DNA from: Corallincola sp.
Lineage (GTDB): Bacteria > Pseudomonadota > Gammaproteobacteria > Enterobacterales > Neiellaceae
DNA length: 5,749 nt
Assembly: GCA_017998495.1 (NCBI GenBank)
Contig: JAGOCY010000109.1
Location: forward strand, 1 to 5,749
Direction of reading: 5' to 3'
A program made the position numbers and the translations under genes. Shown here one piece after another: positions 5,633 to 5,749 of the stretch (the stretch's first letter is position 1; the number at the start of each line of letters is the position of its first letter). A model generated the notes under the pieces. It saw only the letters and a program-made list of their open reading frames with translations, was not told the DNA's origin and did no database searches.

Positions 5633-5749
5633 ATGACCAAGAACAAGGTTCAGTATCAGAAGGGATTGAGCATAAACGCTTTTTTGAAGAAGTTCGGCAC
5701 GGAAGAACAGTGCGAGAAGGCTATCTTCAACTGGCGTTACCCTCAGGGC
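5633..5749 (+). CDS. IS1595-family transposase, N-terminal 39 residues (cut by window edge)
   Basis: The open frame begins at ATG 5633 and runs unbroken to the last base of the window. GGAG (5620-5623) lies nine bases upstream of the ATG. The visible protein contains K-N-K-V-Q-Y-Q-K-G-L-S, then F-L-K-K-F-G-T-E-E-Q-C and F-N-W-R-Y-P-Q-G. This arrangement is typical of the N-terminus of IS1595-family transposases, where an F-x-W-R-(W/Y)-P-x-G segment precedes a zinc ribbon. The zinc ribbon and the DDE-type catalytic domain would lie beyond the window, so whether the gene is intact cannot be judged. Expression may be under the LexA-like palindrome just upstream. Confidence 0.8.
   Translation, partial: MTKNKVQYQKGLSINAFLKKFGTEEQCEKAIFNWRYPQG

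Larger units (their letters stand above)
5504..5749 (+). mobile_element. Left part of an IS1595-family insertion sequence (boundary not located)
   Basis: The presence of an IS1595-type transposase start implies that an element begins somewhere between the lipoprotein terminator and the transposase ATG. I cannot place the left inverted repeat or the target duplication, because the right end lies outside the window. The start given is therefore the earliest plausible limit, not an observed end. Confidence 0.45.

Overview
The window looks like accessory DNA from a fairly GC-rich gammaproteobacterium. The clues are an SOS-box-like palindrome close to the enterobacterial LexA consensus, a lipoprotein with an L-T-A-C lipobox followed by a glycine run, and the start of an IS1595-type transposase. 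No rRNA, tRNA or housekeeping gene is present, so genus cannot be assigned.

Left part (1-3112): the end of a Wadjet plasmid-defence operon. It holds the C-terminal 642 residues of the SMC-like ATPase JetC (its N-terminal part lies outside the window), followed with a one-base stop/start overlap by a complete JetD, the DUF3322/DUF2220 Toprim nuclease subunit. JetA and JetB would be expected upstream, outside the window. In known Wadjet systems JetA, JetB and JetC form a loop-extruding complex that senses small circular DNA, and JetD cuts it.

Middle (3113-4722): two small hairpins separate jetD from a convergent gene of 203 codons on the minus strand. This gene has a strong ribosome binding site, visibly lower GC than jetCD, and no family I recognise. 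Beyond it lies about 0.9 kb without a convincing gene. That stretch holds imperfect direct repeats resembling one end of an IS21-like element, a cluster of TGGAAC/GTTCCA words in both orientations, and a tandem array of thirteen 13-bp units in which every unit can itself form a hairpin.

Right part (4723-5749): a complete 246-residue outer-membrane-type lipoprotein with two similar halves, closed by a strong intrinsic terminator. After it come an 18-bp perfect palindrome that fits a LexA box and the first 39 codons of an IS1595-family transposase that runs off the window. The mix of a defence operon, an orphan gene, insertion-sequence traces and a minisatellite is typical of a genomic island or other variable locus (inference).
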